The notes: a model not told the origin generated them from the letters alone. A stretch of 64,000 nt of DNA from Novosphingobium sp. (GCA_024236215.1 JACKKX010000003.1:248001-312000), one strand, 5' to 3'. Counted from the stretch's first letter, positions 53,960-63,492 are shown. Numbers and translations are program-made.

Positions 53960-54589
53960 ATGGCTAGCCTGCCGCTTCAGTCCAACCCGCGCGCCGCGCG
54001 CACCCGCGCGGCCATGCTGGCCGCCGGCTTCGAGCTGCTCGCCGAACGCCCGATCGACGCCATCGCAATCGATGAAGTGGTTGCGCGGGCCGGGGTGGCC
54101 AAGGGCAGCTTCTTCAACCACTTCTCGGACAAGCCCGGCTTTGCCCATGCAATCGGAGCGACGGTCAGGGCGGAACTCGAAGCACTGGTCGGCCTTGCCA
54201 ACGCGGGCGTCGGCGATCCGGCTATCCGGCTCGCCGGGGGCATGCGCGTGGCGGTCGGCTTCGCGCTCGATCACCGCGACCGGGCAATCGTCATGCTGCG
54301 CGGGCTCGAACTGTCGACCGGGCTGCACCACGAACTCAACCGCGGAATCCGGGCCGACATCGAAGGTCTGGTTGCCGCCGGACTGGCGCGCGAAGAAGCC
54401 CGGACCAGCGGCGTGCGCTATTGGCTGGGGCTATGCAACATGGCCATGCTCAATGCCATCGAGCGGCGGCCTTCGCGGCCCGAGGCGGCCGAGCGGCTGC
54501 GTGAGATGCTGGTGCTTGGCCTTGCCGGGCTTGGCGTTCCCGGCGAGCAGGCGGGTATGGTCGCGCGGCTGGTTTCCGCTCAGCTCTGA
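53960..54589 (+). CDS. TetR-family repressor of the ring-cleavage cluster
   Basis: 209 residues. N-terminal helix-turn-helix AAGFELLAERPIDAIAIDEVVARAGVAKGSFFNHFSDK is the TetR DNA-binding domain; the C-terminal ligand domain is all-helical. It is divergent from the dioxygenase operon with the twin operator between them. The last 10 bases overlap the convergent MFS gene. Confidence 0.93.
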   Translation: MASLPLQSNPRAARTRAAMLAAGFELLAERPIDAIAIDEVVARAGVAKGSFFNHFSDKPGFAHAIGATVRAELEALVGLANAGVGDPAIRLAGGMRVAVGFALDHRDRAIVMLRGLELSTGLHHELNRGIRADIEGLVAAGLAREEARTSGVRYWLGLCNMAMLNAIERRPSRPEAAERLREMLVLGLAGLGVPGEQAGMVARLVSAQL

Positions 54590-55788
54590 GCTTCGCCAAG
54601 CCGGATCGGGAGAAACAACAAGGCGCCCAGCGCCAGCAGCCCGATCGAGACCAGCTGGGCAAGGGCATAGCTGCCAAAATGGTCGAAAACCAAGCCAAAG
54701 CCCAGGATCCCGATCGCGCTTCCCAGCCAGCCGAAGCCATGCAACGCGCCAAACACCGTCCCGTAATTTTCCACCCCGAACCTGCGGGCGACGAAGTAGG
54801 CAAAGATCCCGATATCGGCCCCCTGCATCACGCCCAGCAGCATCCCTGCGGCCAGAATCGGATAAGCCGCGCCCTGATCGAGCAGGAACACGCCGAAGCC
54901 CAGACCCGGCACTGCGGTCAGAACCAGGGCGACAAGTCGCGGCTCTAGCTTGTCGAGCAGAAAGCCTCCCCCCAGCTTGCCGGCAAACTGGCCAATCGCA
55001 AAGGCGGTCACGCCCCAGGCTGCGGTCTGCGACGAAAGCCCTTCGTCCTGGATCATCGGCGAAAGCTGGCTGATCGCGCCCGAGGTGGTGATGGCAACCA
55101 GGATATTGGCACCCACCAGGAGCCAGAAATCGCGATCCGCAAGGAACGAGCGGGCGGCTGGCGTCGGCATCGGAACGAGCGGCGCAAGCCGGGCAACGCT
55201 GGCGCTGCGCGGCATCAGCGCAAGAACGAGCGGCAGGCCGACGACAAAGCCGATGAACGCCAGCGCGGCAAAGCCATAGCGCCAGCCCTCGATCGCGATA
55301 ACCCGTTCGAGAACCGGGGGCACCAGCGCGGCGGAGATCGAGGCACCGATGCCGACCAGCCCCAGCGCGAGCCCGCGATTGCGGCGGAAATGCGCGTTGA
55401 CCGGGCGGGTGAGCAGGACCGTGCTCGCGCCGCCGCCAACAATGCCGGCCAGCGCCACGGTCAGGCCCAGGCCATAGAGATCGTCCACCAGCCAGGCCTG
55501 GCTCAGTTCGATGATTGCCATGATCGTGGTCGCGACGATGAAAACCGGACGAAAACCGAACGTGTCTGCCAGTCTGCCCACCAGCGGCGCGCCAAGCGCA
55601 GCGGTGATGATCAGCGCCTGCACCATCCCGGCTTCGCCGCGGGTCAGGCGTAGCTCCTTGGCCAGCGGGATCAGGAACATCGAAAAGGTATAGAACATCA
55701 GCGAGACGCCGGTGGCATTCGCCGTGGCCGAGGCCGCGACGATCCGCCAGCCAACCCGCCATTCGTTCTCGTCGGAAGGAGAGGACAC
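54580..55788 (-). CDS. MFS transporter (monocarboxylate/aromatic-acid type)
   Basis: 402 residues, 12 membrane segments. Loop 2-3 GRLADTFGFRPVF is the MFS signature, and WRYGFAALAFIGFVVGLPLVL and GGGFLLDKLEPR are in the second half. Probably takes up the aromatic acid degraded by the adjacent genes. It starts 4 bp after the SnoaL-like gene ends. Confidence 0.9.
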   Translation of the reverse strand: MSSPSDENEWRVGWRIVAASATANATGVSLMFYTFSMFLIPLAKELRLTRGEAGMVQALIITAALGAPLVGRLADTFGFRPVFIVATTIMAIIELSQAWLVDDLYGLGLTVALAGIVGGGASTVLLTRPVNAHFRRNRGLALGLVGIGASISAALVPPVLERVIAIEGWRYGFAALAFIGFVVGLPLVLALMPRSASVARLAPLVPMPTPAARSFLADRDFWLLVGANILVAITTSGAISQLSPMIQDEGLSSQTAAWGVTAFAIGQFAGKLGGGFLLDKLEPRLVALVLTAVPGLGFGVFLLDQGAAYPILAAGMLLGVMQGADIGIFAYFVARRFGVENYGTVFGALHGFGWLGSAIGILGFGLVFDHFGSYALAQLVSIGLLALGALLFLPIRLGEAQS

Positions 55789-55792
55789 GGGT

Positions 55793-56167
55793 CTAGCCGG
55801 CCATGGCCTTCATATAGGTGCCCATGTCGAAGTAGTCGCGCCAGACCTTGATCTTGCCAGCTTCCATCTCGAACACCCCGCAGCAGGGCAGGTCGATCTG
55901 CTTGCCGTCCCGGGTTACGGTGTGATCGATCCGCTCGGCGATCACCAGATTGCCCGATTCCGCGATGTTGAGCACCTCCCAATCGGTGCTGGCCCAGCCC
56001 CCGGCGAAACCGGCGATGAAGGGGCGCAGCGCGGCATGGCCCTGCACCGGAGCGATCGGCATATTGTAATAGACCCCGTCCTCGGCGAAATAACCGGTCA
56101 GCTCATCGGGATCGAGCCGCGACCAGGCGGCGATGAAGTCGCTCACGGTCCGCAGGTTGCCCCCCAT
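55793..56167 (-). CDS. SnoaL / limonene-epoxide-hydrolase-like protein
   Basis: 124-residue NTF2-fold protein. RTVSDFIAAWSRLDPDELTGYFAEDGVYYNMPI, then GNLVIAERIDHTVTRDGKQIDLPCCGVFEMEAGKIKVWRDYFDMGTY. The Asp-Arg-Asp arrangement of limonene-1,2-epoxide hydrolase is present in ERIDH and VWRDYFD. An epoxide or polyketide-like substrate is possible. 3 bp after the reductase-like gene. Confidence 0.85.
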   Translation of the reverse strand: MGGNLRTVSDFIAAWSRLDPDELTGYFAEDGVYYNMPIAPVQGHAALRPFIAGFAGGWASTDWEVLNIAESGNLVIAERIDHTVTRDGKQIDLPCCGVFEMEAGKIKVWRDYFDMGTYMKAMAG

Positions 56168-56170
56168 CGC

Positions 56171-57349
56171 TCAATCCTCCGCCGCGAAGCTGATTTCGGC
56201 GTGGTCGCGCAGCCGCTGGACCAGTGCCTCGCCCAGCAGCGCGCCGGGGGTGGAGATGCCGCCACCGGCGGTGCAGGAAAGCAGCGCGATCCCGGTTTCG
56301 GCGATCATCCGGCTGGTCGATCCATAGCCCGGATCGTAGCGCCCCTTGACGCCGTAGTGCAGCGAGCGGCCATCGGGCCATTCGCCCACGAACAGCACGT
56401 CGTAAAAGCCGTTTTCGCGCTCTTCCTTGCTCGGCCCCTCGCCCGGCTTGGGCGGCTTGGCGCCGAACGGGTTCTTGAGCATCTCGCCAATCGCGTGGGC
56501 GGCCTTCTCTCCCAGCTCGCCGGGGCTGGTCAGCATCATCTCATCATAGCGGAAATCGCTGCCATAGGGATGGCCGAGCAGGAAGTTGGTACGGTGGACG
56601 TTCTTGACGTTGATCGTCGCCATGATGAACGGCGCAGCCCACTTGCCCAGCGCCTCGTCGTATTCGGGCACCAGGCCGAGCGGCTGGGACGGCCCTTCGA
56701 AGCCGGGGGTCAGCCCGAAGGGGCTTTGCAGCACCTTGATCAGCGACGGGTCACGGGCAACGGCCTTCATCGTTTCGGTCAGGCTGGCGGCGGTTCCGCC
56801 CGAAAAGGTGCCCTGCATCGCGCGTACCCGGCCCTTGACGCGCGGGGCGGGCCCGCCAAAACGCCGGATCGCTTCCTGCTGGAGCATGAACACGCCCAGA
56901 TCGAAGGGGATCGAATCGAATCCGCTCGAAAAGCTGATCCGCGCCCCCGATGCCTTGGCCGCTTCGTGATACTTGTCGGCCATCTGCCGCATCCAGGCCG
57001 GTTCGCCGCACAGGTCGGCATAGTCGGTCCCCGCCGCGACGCAGGCCGCCAGCAGCGGCTCGCCATAGAGCTGGTAGGGGCCAACCGTGGTGACGACCAC
57101 ACGGGTGCTTTCGGCCAGCGCCTTCATGCTCGCCGGATCGTCGGAATTGGCGACCACCAGCGGAGTGTCCGCCGGTGCCCCGATCAGGTCACGCACTTCG
57201 GCCAGCTTGTCCGCGCTGCGCCCGGCCATGGCCCATTTGGGGCCTTTCCCCTGGTAATGGTGCGCCAGGTATTCGGCCACCAGGCGCCCGGTATAGCCGG
57301 TCGCGCCATAGACAACGATATCGAAAGGGCGATCGGCCTTGGCGGTCAT
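56171..57349 (-). CDS. Saccharopine-dehydrogenase-like trans-acting enoyl reductase family protein
   Basis: 392 residues. Rossmann start DIVVYGATGYTGRLVAEYLAHHY, then TVGPYQLYGEPLLAACVAAGTDYADLCGEPAWM, the signature of this family (mycobacterial Rv2953 and similar). The C-terminal part includes GTFSGGTAASLTETM and a Gly-rich end. It likely reduces a lipid or cyclic enone; the true substrate is unknown. I chose the ATG at 57349. Operon with the SnoaL-like and MFS genes. Confidence 0.88.
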   Translation of the reverse strand: MTAKADRPFDIVVYGATGYTGRLVAEYLAHHYQGKGPKWAMAGRSADKLAEVRDLIGAPADTPLVVANSDDPASMKALAESTRVVVTTVGPYQLYGEPLLAACVAAGTDYADLCGEPAWMRQMADKYHEAAKASGARISFSSGFDSIPFDLGVFMLQQEAIRRFGGPAPRVKGRVRAMQGTFSGGTAASLTETMKAVARDPSLIKVLQSPFGLTPGFEGPSQPLGLVPEYDEALGKWAAPFIMATINVKNVHRTNFLLGHPYGSDFRYDEMMLTSPGELGEKAAHAIGEMLKNPFGAKPPKPGEGPSKEERENGFYDVLFVGEWPDGRSLHYGVKGRYDPGYGSTSRMIAETGIALLSCTAGGGISTPGALLGEALVQRLRDHAEISFAAED

Positions 57350-57447
57350 GCAGTCTCTCCTCGTGTCCGATTCACCGGATCGCGGCACAGACTGCACATA
57401 TCAGTAGCGATGTCGAACCCAATTTGCCTGACGTTACGGCATGGGTA

Positions 57448-58008
57448 TCACAGCCGGGGCAGGGTCACCCCGCGCTGGCCCATGTATTTGCCGCTGCGGT
57501 CACCATAGCTGGTCTCGCACGGTTCGTTGCCTTGCAGGAACAGGAACTGGCAGGCCCCCTCGTTGGCATAGATCTTCGCCGGAAGCGGGGTGGTGTTGGA
57601 AAATTCCAGCGTCACGTGGCCTTCCCATTCGGGTTCCAGTGGCGTCACGTTGACGATGATCCCGCAGCGGGCATAGGTGCTCTTACCCAGGCAGATCACC
57701 AGCACATCGCGCGGGATGCGGAAATATTCGACCGTGCGGGCCAGGGCAAAGCTGTTGGGCGGGATCACGCAGACGTCGGTCTTGACGTCGACAAAGCTGT
57801 CAGCGGTGAAGTTCTTGGGATCGACCACCGCCGAATGGACATTGGTGAAGATCTTGAACTCATCCGCCACTCGCGCGTCATAGCCGTAGGACGAAAGCCC
57901 ATAGGAAATGCACCCGTCGCGCTGCTGGCGCTCCACGAAGGGTTCGATCATGCCCGTGTGGCGGGCCTCTTTACGGATCCACTTGTCGGAAAGAATCGGC
58001 ATGGGCAC
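57448..58008 (-). CDS. dcd: dCTP deaminase
   Basis: 186 residues, homotrimeric dUTPase fold. Motifs [39 protein letters not shown] and the catalytic Glu in [17 protein letters not shown] are all conserved. Converts dCTP to dUTP for dTMP synthesis. Start ATG 58008 or the one two codons later. Confidence 0.97.
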   Translation of the reverse strand: MPMPILSDKWIRKEARHTGMIEPFVERQQRDGCISYGLSSYGYDARVADEFKIFTNVHSAVVDPKNFTADSFVDVKTDVCVIPPNSFALARTVEYFRIPRDVLVICLGKSTYARCGIIVNVTPLEPEWEGHVTLEFSNTTPLPAKIYANEGACQFLFLQGNEPCETSYGDRSGKYMGQRGVTLPRL

Positions 58009-58040
58009 GTGATTGCCGATGCGCCGGGGCGGGGCAAGGG

Positions 58041-59039
58041 TCAGACGCCGTGGTATTCCCGGTACCAGCGCACAAAGCTGGGGACACCTTCCTCGATGGA
58101 GGTGGTGGGGGCATAGCCCAGGTCGCGCCGGATAGCCTCGATATCGGCATAGGTCTTGTGGACGTCGCCGGGCTGCATCGGCAGCATCTCCATCGCGGCC
58201 TTGCGCCCGCAGGCTTCCTCCAGCAGGCCGATCACCTTCAGCAGCGGCTCGCTGCGGTTGTTGCCGATGTTGTAGAGCGCGTGGGGCTTGATGCTGCCGC
58301 CGGCCTTTTCCGCGCCATCATCGGCGGGGGCATGGTCGAGGCAGGCCATTACCCCGGCGATGATATCGTCGATGTGAGTGAAATCGCGGTACATGTCGCC
58401 ATGGTTGAACACCGGGATCGGCTGACCCGCGAGGATCTTAGCCGTGAAGTTCCACATCATCATGTCCGGCCGACCCCAGGGGCCGTAGACCGTGAAGAAG
58501 CGCAGCCCCGTCAGCGGGGTGCGGAACAGGTGGGCGTACGTTTCGCTCATCAGCTCGTCGGCGCGCTTGGTCGCGGCGTAGAGCGAAACTGGGTGGTCGA
58601 CCCGGTCCTCGACGGCGAAGGGCAGCTTGGCGTTGCCGCCATAGACCGAGGAGGAGCTGGCATAGACCATGTGTTCGACCCGCCGGTGGCGCGCCAGCTC
58701 AAGCAGGTTGACGTGCCCGGCGAGGTTCGAACTGACGTAAGCCTGCGGATTCTCAATCGAATAGCGCACTCCGGCCTGGGCGCCGAGGTGGACGATGCGG
58801 TCGATCCCGGTCCCGTCCAGCGCGGCGTTCAGCGCCGCCATGTCGGAGAAGTCGAGGTGGTGGAAGGCAAAGCGGTTGCCCCCCGCCGCGCTCAGCGTCG
58901 CCAGCCGGTCGCGCTTGAGCTGGACGGGGTAGTAATCGTTGAGGCTGTCGATCCCGGTAACCACATCGCCGCGCGCCAGCAGGCGCTGGCACAGGGCATG
59001 TCCGATGAATCCGGCCGCACCGGTAACGAGAACGCGCAT
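58041..59039 (-). CDS. NAD-dependent epimerase, UDP-glucuronate 4-epimerase-like
   Basis: 332-residue extended [18 protein letters not shown] cofactor loop, [18 protein letters not shown] (characteristic of UDP-GlcA epimerases), catalytic SSSSVYGGN and YAATK, and [17 protein letters not shown]. It would supply UDP-galacturonate for surface polysaccharide. It faces away from wecB with about 65 bp between them. Confidence 0.92.
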   Translation of the reverse strand: MRVLVTGAAGFIGHALCQRLLARGDVVTGIDSLNDYYPVQLKRDRLATLSAAGGNRFAFHHLDFSDMAALNAALDGTGIDRIVHLGAQAGVRYSIENPQAYVSSNLAGHVNLLELARHRRVEHMVYASSSSVYGGNAKLPFAVEDRVDHPVSLYAATKRADELMSETYAHLFRTPLTGLRFFTVYGPWGRPDMMMWNFTAKILAGQPIPVFNHGDMYRDFTHIDDIIAGVMACLDHAPADDGAEKAGGSIKPHALYNIGNNRSEPLLKVIGLLEEACGRKAAMEMLPMQPGDVHKTYADIEAIRRDLGYAPTTSIEEGVPSFVRWYREYHGV

Positions 59040-59104
59040 GAAAGTGTCCCTAATCCTCCGCGCCTTATTTCATGGTTAACACTCGCGCGTTAGAGGAAAT
59101 GCGC

Positions 59105-60244
59105 ATGGCACGTCCGCAAAAGATCCTCGTCGTCTTCGGCACCCGGCCCGAGGCGATCAAGCTGTTCCCGCTGGTCGCCGCGCTGAGGGCCGATCCGCGC
59201 TTCGTGCCGGTGGTCTGCGTTTCGGCGCAGCACCGCCAGATGCTCGACCAGGTGCTTGAAATCGCGGGGATCGTTCCCGATCACGATCTCGATCTGATGC
59301 GCCCCGATCAGACGCTGGACAGCCTTACCGCCGCGCTGCTGACCGAACTGGGCAAGGTGATGGACGCGGAAAAGCCCGACCGGGTGATGGTCCAGGGCGA
59401 TACCGCCACCGCGATAGCCGGTGCCCTGGCGGCCTATTACCGCAAGATTCCGGCCGATCACGTCGAGGCGGGCCTGCGCAGCGGCAACATCTATCACCCC
59501 TGGCCCGAGGAGGTGAACCGCAAGATCATCGGTTCGATCGCCAGCCTACACTTCGCCCCGACCGAAGTTTCCGCGGCCGCTCTCAGGGCCGAGAACGTGC
59601 CCGAAGCGCGCGTTCACGTCACCGGAAACACCGTGATCGACGCGCTGCAATGGGTGACTGAGCGGATCCGAGAGGCCCCCCAACTCGCCTCGGGCCTGGC
59701 CGAACTCGAGCAACGCTTCGCCGGCAAGCGGATCATCGGCGTCACCACCCACCGCCGCGAAAATTTCGGTGGGGGGATGGAGAATATCGCCGAGGCAATC
59801 CGCCAGATCGCCGCGCGGGGTGACGTGGCGGTGATCTTCCCCGTCCACCTCAACCCCAATGTCCGCGCAGTCATGAACACGGCGCTGGGCGATCTTGCCA
59901 ACGTGGCCCTGATCGAGCCGCTCGACTATCCGCACTTTGCCCACCTGCTCTCGCTGGCCGAGATCATGTTGACCGACAGCGGCGGGGTGCAGGAAGAGGC
60001 GCCTGCGCTGGGCAAGCCGGTTCTGGTGATGCGCGAAACCACCGAACGGCCCGAGGGCGTGGCGGCGGGAACCGCCCGGCTGGTCGGCACCGAAACCTCG
60101 GTTATCGTTACCGAATTGTTCACCCTCCTCGACGATAAGGCAGCCTACGAAAGCATGGCGCGCGCGCACAATCCCTTCGGGGATGGGCAGTCCGCGCGCC
60201 GGATCGTGGAGCTGCTCGCCAATGAAGTCGGATGCCAAGCCTGA
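59105..60244 (+). CDS. wecB: UDP-N-acetylglucosamine 2-epimerase
   Basis: 379 residues. FGTRPEAIKLFPLV near the start, VQGDTATA, HVEAGLRSGNIYHPWPEEVNRKIIGSIA, THRRENFGGG, PVHLNPNV and LTDSGGVQEEAPALGKPVLVMRETTERPEG, all hallmarks of the non-hydrolysing epimerase. Makes UDP-ManNAc for capsule or enterobacterial-common-antigen-like glycans. GAGGAA spaces correctly to the ATG at 59105; two other ATGs upstream are in frame. It overlaps wecC by 23 bp. Confidence 0.95.
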   Translation: MARPQKILVVFGTRPEAIKLFPLVAALRADPRFVPVVCVSAQHRQMLDQVLEIAGIVPDHDLDLMRPDQTLDSLTAALLTELGKVMDAEKPDRVMVQGDTATAIAGALAAYYRKIPADHVEAGLRSGNIYHPWPEEVNRKIIGSIASLHFAPTEVSAAALRAENVPEARVHVTGNTVIDALQWVTERIREAPQLASGLAELEQRFAGKRIIGVTTHRRENFGGGMENIAEAIRQIAARGDVAVIFPVHLNPNVRAVMNTALGDLANVALIEPLDYPHFAHLLSLAEIMLTDSGGVQEEAPALGKPVLVMRETTERPEGVAAGTARLVGTETSVIVTELFTLLDDKAAYESMARAHNPFGDGQSARRIVELLANEVGCQA

Positions 60245-61520
60245 AGTCTGCGTTGTAGGACTGGGATATATCGGTCTGCCCACCGCCGCGATCGTCGCGC
60301 GCGCCGGGTGCCGGGTGCGCGGGGTGGACGTGTCCGAGCGGGTGGTGGAAACCATCAATCGCGGCGAAATCCATATCGAGGAAGTCGATCTCGACGGGCT
60401 GGTCCAGGGCGTGGTCGCGCGCGGGCTGCTTTCCGCCTCGACCGGAATGGCCCCGGCCGACGTCTTCGTGATCGCCGTGCCGACGCCGTTCGACAAGGAC
60501 CACGCGCCCGACATTTCCTATGTCCTCGCCGCGGGCGAGGCGGTGGCCGAGGTGCTCAAGGCGGGGGACACGGTAATCCTCGAATCGACCTCCCCGGTCG
60601 GCACCACCGAGGCACTGCGCGATCTGATCGCCGCGCGCCGCCCCGATCTCAAATGCCCCGGCCTCACCGCCGAAACCCCCGACATCTCGATCGCCTACTG
60701 CCCCGAGCGGGTGCTGCCGGGCAAGATCCTCGAAGAGCTGACCAATAACGATCGCTCGATCGGCGGGATCACGCCGCGCTGCGCAAGGAAGGCGCTGGCC
60801 TTCTACAAACTGTTCGTGCGCGGCACCTGCGTGGTGACCGACAGCCGCAGCGCCGAGATGACCAAGCTGGTCGAAAACGCCTACCGCGATGTCAACATCG
60901 CCTTCGCCAACGAGCTGAGCATCGTTGCCGACAAGATGGGGCTCGACGTGTGGGAGGTGATCCGCCTTGCCAACCGCCACCCGCGCGTCAACATCCTCCA
61001 GCCCGGCCCGGGCGTGGGCGGGCACTGCATCGCGGTCGATCCCTGGTTCATCGTCCACGGCGCGCCCGAGGAAACCCCGCTGATCCGCACCGCGCGCGGG
61101 GTCAACGATGGCAAGATCCACCACGCGATCGCCCGCGCCGAGGCGCTGATCGCGGCCCATCCGGGCGTTCCGGTCGCCTGCCTCGGCCTCGCCTTCAAGG
61201 CCAACATCGACGATTTCCGCGAAAGCCCGGCGCGGCTTGTTGCCGCCACCCTGGCGCGGCGCCACGGCAGCCGGATCGCGCTGGTCGAACCCTATGCCAG
61301 CGAGCTCCCGCGCGAATTCGATGGCACCGGGGCGCGGCTGGTCGATATCGATACCGCGCTGGAAAGCTGCGGCATCCTCATCGTGCTGGTCGATCACGAT
61401 CAGTTCAAGGCCGTGCCGCTGGCCGAACGCGCCCGTCACCTTGTCTATGACACGCGCGGCATCTGGCTCGATCAGCCCAAGGCCGAGACCGGGGTGGAAG
61501 CGCTGCGGCTGGCGAGCTGA
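60222..61520 (+). CDS. wecC: UDP-N-acetyl-D-mannosamine dehydrogenase
   Basis: 432 residues. VGLGYIGLPTAAIVA (NAD loop), STSPVGTTEAL, YCPERVLPGKILEEL, VENAYRDVNIAFANEL, and the catalytic Cys in GPGVGGHCIAVDPWF are all present. Oxidises UDP-ManNAc to UDP-ManNAcA, directly using the WecB product; the 23-bp overlap couples the two. Confidence 0.96.
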   Translation: MKSDAKPEVCVVGLGYIGLPTAAIVARAGCRVRGVDVSERVVETINRGEIHIEEVDLDGLVQGVVARGLLSASTGMAPADVFVIAVPTPFDKDHAPDISYVLAAGEAVAEVLKAGDTVILESTSPVGTTEALRDLIAARRPDLKCPGLTAETPDISIAYCPERVLPGKILEELTNNDRSIGGITPRCARKALAFYKLFVRGTCVVTDSRSAEMTKLVENAYRDVNIAFANELSIVADKMGLDVWEVIRLANRHPRVNILQPGPGVGGHCIAVDPWFIVHGAPEETPLIRTARGVNDGKIHHAIARAEALIAAHPGVPVACLGLAFKANIDDFRESPARLVAATLARRHGSRIALVEPYASELPREFDGTGARLVDIDTALESCGILIVLVDHDQFKAVPLAERARHLVYDTRGIWLDQPKAETGVEALRLAS

Positions 61521-61576
61521 AGGCTGCCGGCGCGGCGCCCTTGCCCGCGCCGCGCGATGCGGCGATGATGCCGTCC

Positions 61577-61978
61577 ATGGCGCGCGTCGTTACCAATGCC
61601 CTGCTCTACTGGGCCGCGATCCTTGCGCTGGGCTTCGTGCTCGGCGCGGTGCGGCTGCTGGTGCTGGTGCCGCACCTGGGCGTGGCCGGGGCGGTGGCGG
61701 CGGAGCTGCCGGCGATGCTGGGGGCAAGCTGGCTGGTGGCGGGCGCGCTGCTGCGCCGCTGGCCGCTGCCCAGCCACAACGCGGCGCTGGCGATGGGCGC
61801 GCTGGCCTTCGCGCTGCTGATCGCCAGCGAGATCGGCCTTGCCACGCAGCTGTTCGGGGCAAGCCTGGCGGGCTGGGCCCAGGGCGTCGCCAGCCCGGCG
61901 GGGCTGCTGGGGCTGGGCGGACAGGTGCTGTTCGGCGCCATCCCCGGCTGGCGCTGGCGCGGCGGACGGCAGCCTTAG
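61577..61978 (+). CDS. Four-helix membrane protein of unknown function
   Basis: 133 residues (MARVVTNALLYWAAILALGFVLGAV...), four hydrophobic segments with a basic tail (RWRGGRQP). No family is recognised. In-frame ATGs upstream (61541, 61565, 61568) could extend it by 3-12 residues. Follows wecC on the same strand. Confidence 0.65.
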   Translation: MARVVTNALLYWAAILALGFVLGAVRLLVLVPHLGVAGAVAAELPAMLGASWLVAGALLRRWPLPSHNAALAMGALAFALLIASEIGLATQLFGASLAGWAQGVASPAGLLGLGGQVLFGAIPGWRWRGGRQP

Positions 61979-62071
61979 CGCCCCGGCAACCCTTTGCTGC
62001 GACAATCGCTGCTTCAAGCCCGCCCCGGCGCAACCCCGCGCGTAAGGCGGCCCAGCGAAAGGTCCTGCCCG

Positions 62072-62218
62072 ATGCAGACCGACGAACAAGGCCAGCGCGC
62101 CGCCGATCGCCGCGGCGAAGACCGCCGCAAGGCGCAGCTCAGCCCGCTTCCCTTCCCCGACCGCCGCAAGGCCGCCCGCCGCTCCGGCACCGACCGTCGC
62201 GCCGCCGCGCGCGGCTGA
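62072..62218 (+). CDS. Small basic DRR-repeat protein
   Basis: 48 residues with repeated acid-Arg-Arg units (ADRRGEDRRKAQ, FPDRRKAARR, GTDRRAAARG). Highly charged and probably disordered. Such DRR repeats resemble the start of PilZ proteins, but no PilZ domain follows. AAAGG precedes the ATG. Function unknown. Confidence 0.5.
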   Translation: MQTDEQGQRAADRRGEDRRKAQLSPLPFPDRRKAARRSGTDRRAAARG

Positions 62219-62275
62219 ATTCCCGGGATTTTTGCCTCGCACGAAGTCAGCCAGTTGCTCGCTATTGCAGCGTAG

Positions 62276-62503
62276 TTACAGGTTGATTCGCTCGCCATCG
62301 TGCAGAAACGAGCGGCCGATCCCGGGGTTGCCATCCTGATAGGTCGTGATGTTGCCATAGCCGGCGTTGTTCACCTGGATTGAAATGCCAACTTCGGCGT
62401 GGGCTTCGATGTAGCCATTGAAAACCACCCTGCCGCCAGCATTGTTGTCGGTGACACGGAAATTGTTCCCAAAGGGGTCGTTGTTCACAAGGGTGACATT
62501 CAT
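62276..62503 (-). CDS. Small protein of unknown function
   Basis: 75 residues, MNVTLVNNDPFGNNFRVTDN ... GRVVFNGYIEAHAEVGISIQVNN ... INL. It looks beta-rich and lacks a signal. A strong ribosome-binding site (GGGGAGAGG) precedes the ATG, which supports it as real. Composition is less GC-rich than its surroundings. Confidence 0.6.
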   Translation of the reverse strand: MNVTLVNNDPFGNNFRVTDNNAGGRVVFNGYIEAHAEVGISIQVNNAGYGNITTYQDGNPGIGRSFLHDGERINL

Positions 62504-62617
62504 CGGGCCTCTCCCCGTTTGCGCGCCACAAGCGGTCGCAAATCCGGCTTTTTCACATCGGGCACCGGCTCGCCGTGATCCCGGTCACGCAGCGACACGT
62601 GGGCGGGGAGCGTCGGG

Positions 62618-62635
62618 TTCGCGCAAAGGCGCGAA
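62618..62635. repeat. Small hairpin in the repeat-filled gap
   Basis: TTCGCGC-AAAG-GCGCGAA, a 7-bp perfect stem. The gap 62504-63242 (739 bp) has no convincing gene; it holds this hairpin, the CTCTGCGT tandem, copy B of the 94-bp repeat and two GTCGAAGGG motifs. Confidence 0.55.
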
Positions 62636-62701
62636 GGGGGTGCGTGCGGGGCGAAGAAAGCTGCGCGCGCAACGCCCAGCCAGCGATCCCAGCACCAACC
62701 C

Positions 62702-62725
62702 CTCTGCGTCTCTGCGTCTCTGCGT
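62702..62725. repeat. CTCTGCGT tandem repeat, three units
   Basis: Three perfect 8-bp copies followed by GAAATC. I recall this CTCTGCGTCTCTGCGTGAAA string as a common intergenic motif in many proteobacterial genomes. Confidence 0.75.
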
Positions 62726-62779
62726 GAAATCTTGCTGGCCCAGGGCTGGGTAGGGGAATTGGTGGTTACAATAGCCCCC

Positions 62780-62873
62780 AAAAGGTGACACCCCTGTCCG
62801 GGTGGTTTCCCGTTACAGTTCAGCAGGTTGCCGCAAAAAAGGTGACACATGTGCGCTTTCAGGTGTCACTTTC
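62780..62873. repeat. 94-bp dispersed repeat, copy B
   Basis: Same length and same orientation as 28526-28619; first 24 and last 17 bases identical, 69 of 94 overall. Here it stands alone without an adjacent HTH gene. Confidence 0.85.
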
Positions 62874-63061
62874 GGCACCAGACGCGCGCGGGCGCGCTGC
62901 GGAGCGAGGATATTCAAGCTATCAAAGAGCGCAGGCGAAAGGGCCAGCCGCGCTGTATGCCGGGTTCGCGCGGTGTAGGAAAATCGGAAATCTGGGGGTT
63001 TGCGGAGGTGTCGCCATAACCGCCGGGCGCAGTTCGTTCGATTTTCTCAGGCAAAGCCTGT

Positions 63062-63170
63062 CCTTCGCCTGTCGAAGGGACGCAAAGGCGTAAAGCGACC
63101 GCGAGCGGGGTGGGGTGGCGCGGCTTCTTTGTGTCTTCGTCCGATCACCCTGAGTCTGTCGAAGGGCGTG
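63062..63170. repeat. GTCGAAGGG-type intergenic repeats
   Basis: Two copies: CCTTCGCCTGTCGAAGG (63062-63078, a 6-bp stem) and CACCCTGAGTCTGTCGAAGG (from 63146). They match the widespread CCTGAGCNTGTCGAAGGG repeat found between genes in many sphingomonads. Confidence 0.6.
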
Positions 63171-63242
63171 CGATGCTTCTTGAGGGTGCGGTTTGAGGCC
63201 GGTTTGGGGGGGCAGTCAGGCCGTCGGCCCCCGCACTCCTTG

Positions 63243-63455
63243 TTAAGACTTTTTCCCGCCACTTCGACTAAGCGGAACCTGCTCGATATGTGTGTCGCCT
63301 TCGCAGTCGTCGCAATGCGAATGATCGAAAGTCGGCCCCAAAACCCACTCCTGTATATCAACGTCCCACACTGCCCAGGCATCAAGCATCACATTTTCCG
63401 ATCCACACTCTTCGCAGACCATTCTGATCTTTCGAGCTTTCTTCCTCGCTCCCAT
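63243..63455 (-). CDS. Small zinc-ribbon-like protein
   Basis: 70 residues. Basic start (MGARKKARKIRMV) followed by CEECGSENVMLDAWAVWDVDIQEWVLG and HCDDCEGDTHIEQV: two Cys pairs (CxxC ... CxxC) that can hold one zinc. Starting at the internal MVCEECG is also possible. Function unknown. Divergent from the putative endonuclease gene, 37 bp away. Confidence 0.7.
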   Translation of the reverse strand: MGARKKARKIRMVCEECGSENVMLDAWAVWDVDIQEWVLGPTFDHSHCDDCEGDTHIEQVPLSRSGGKKS

Positions 63456-63492
63456 TCGCGCATGGTGCCATTGAAGGAAAAGGAGTGAAACC

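Noticed and set aside
62504..63242. CRISPR array in the repeat-rich gap
   Set aside because: The repeats are different kinds of intergenic motifs without regular spacing and no cas gene is nearby.
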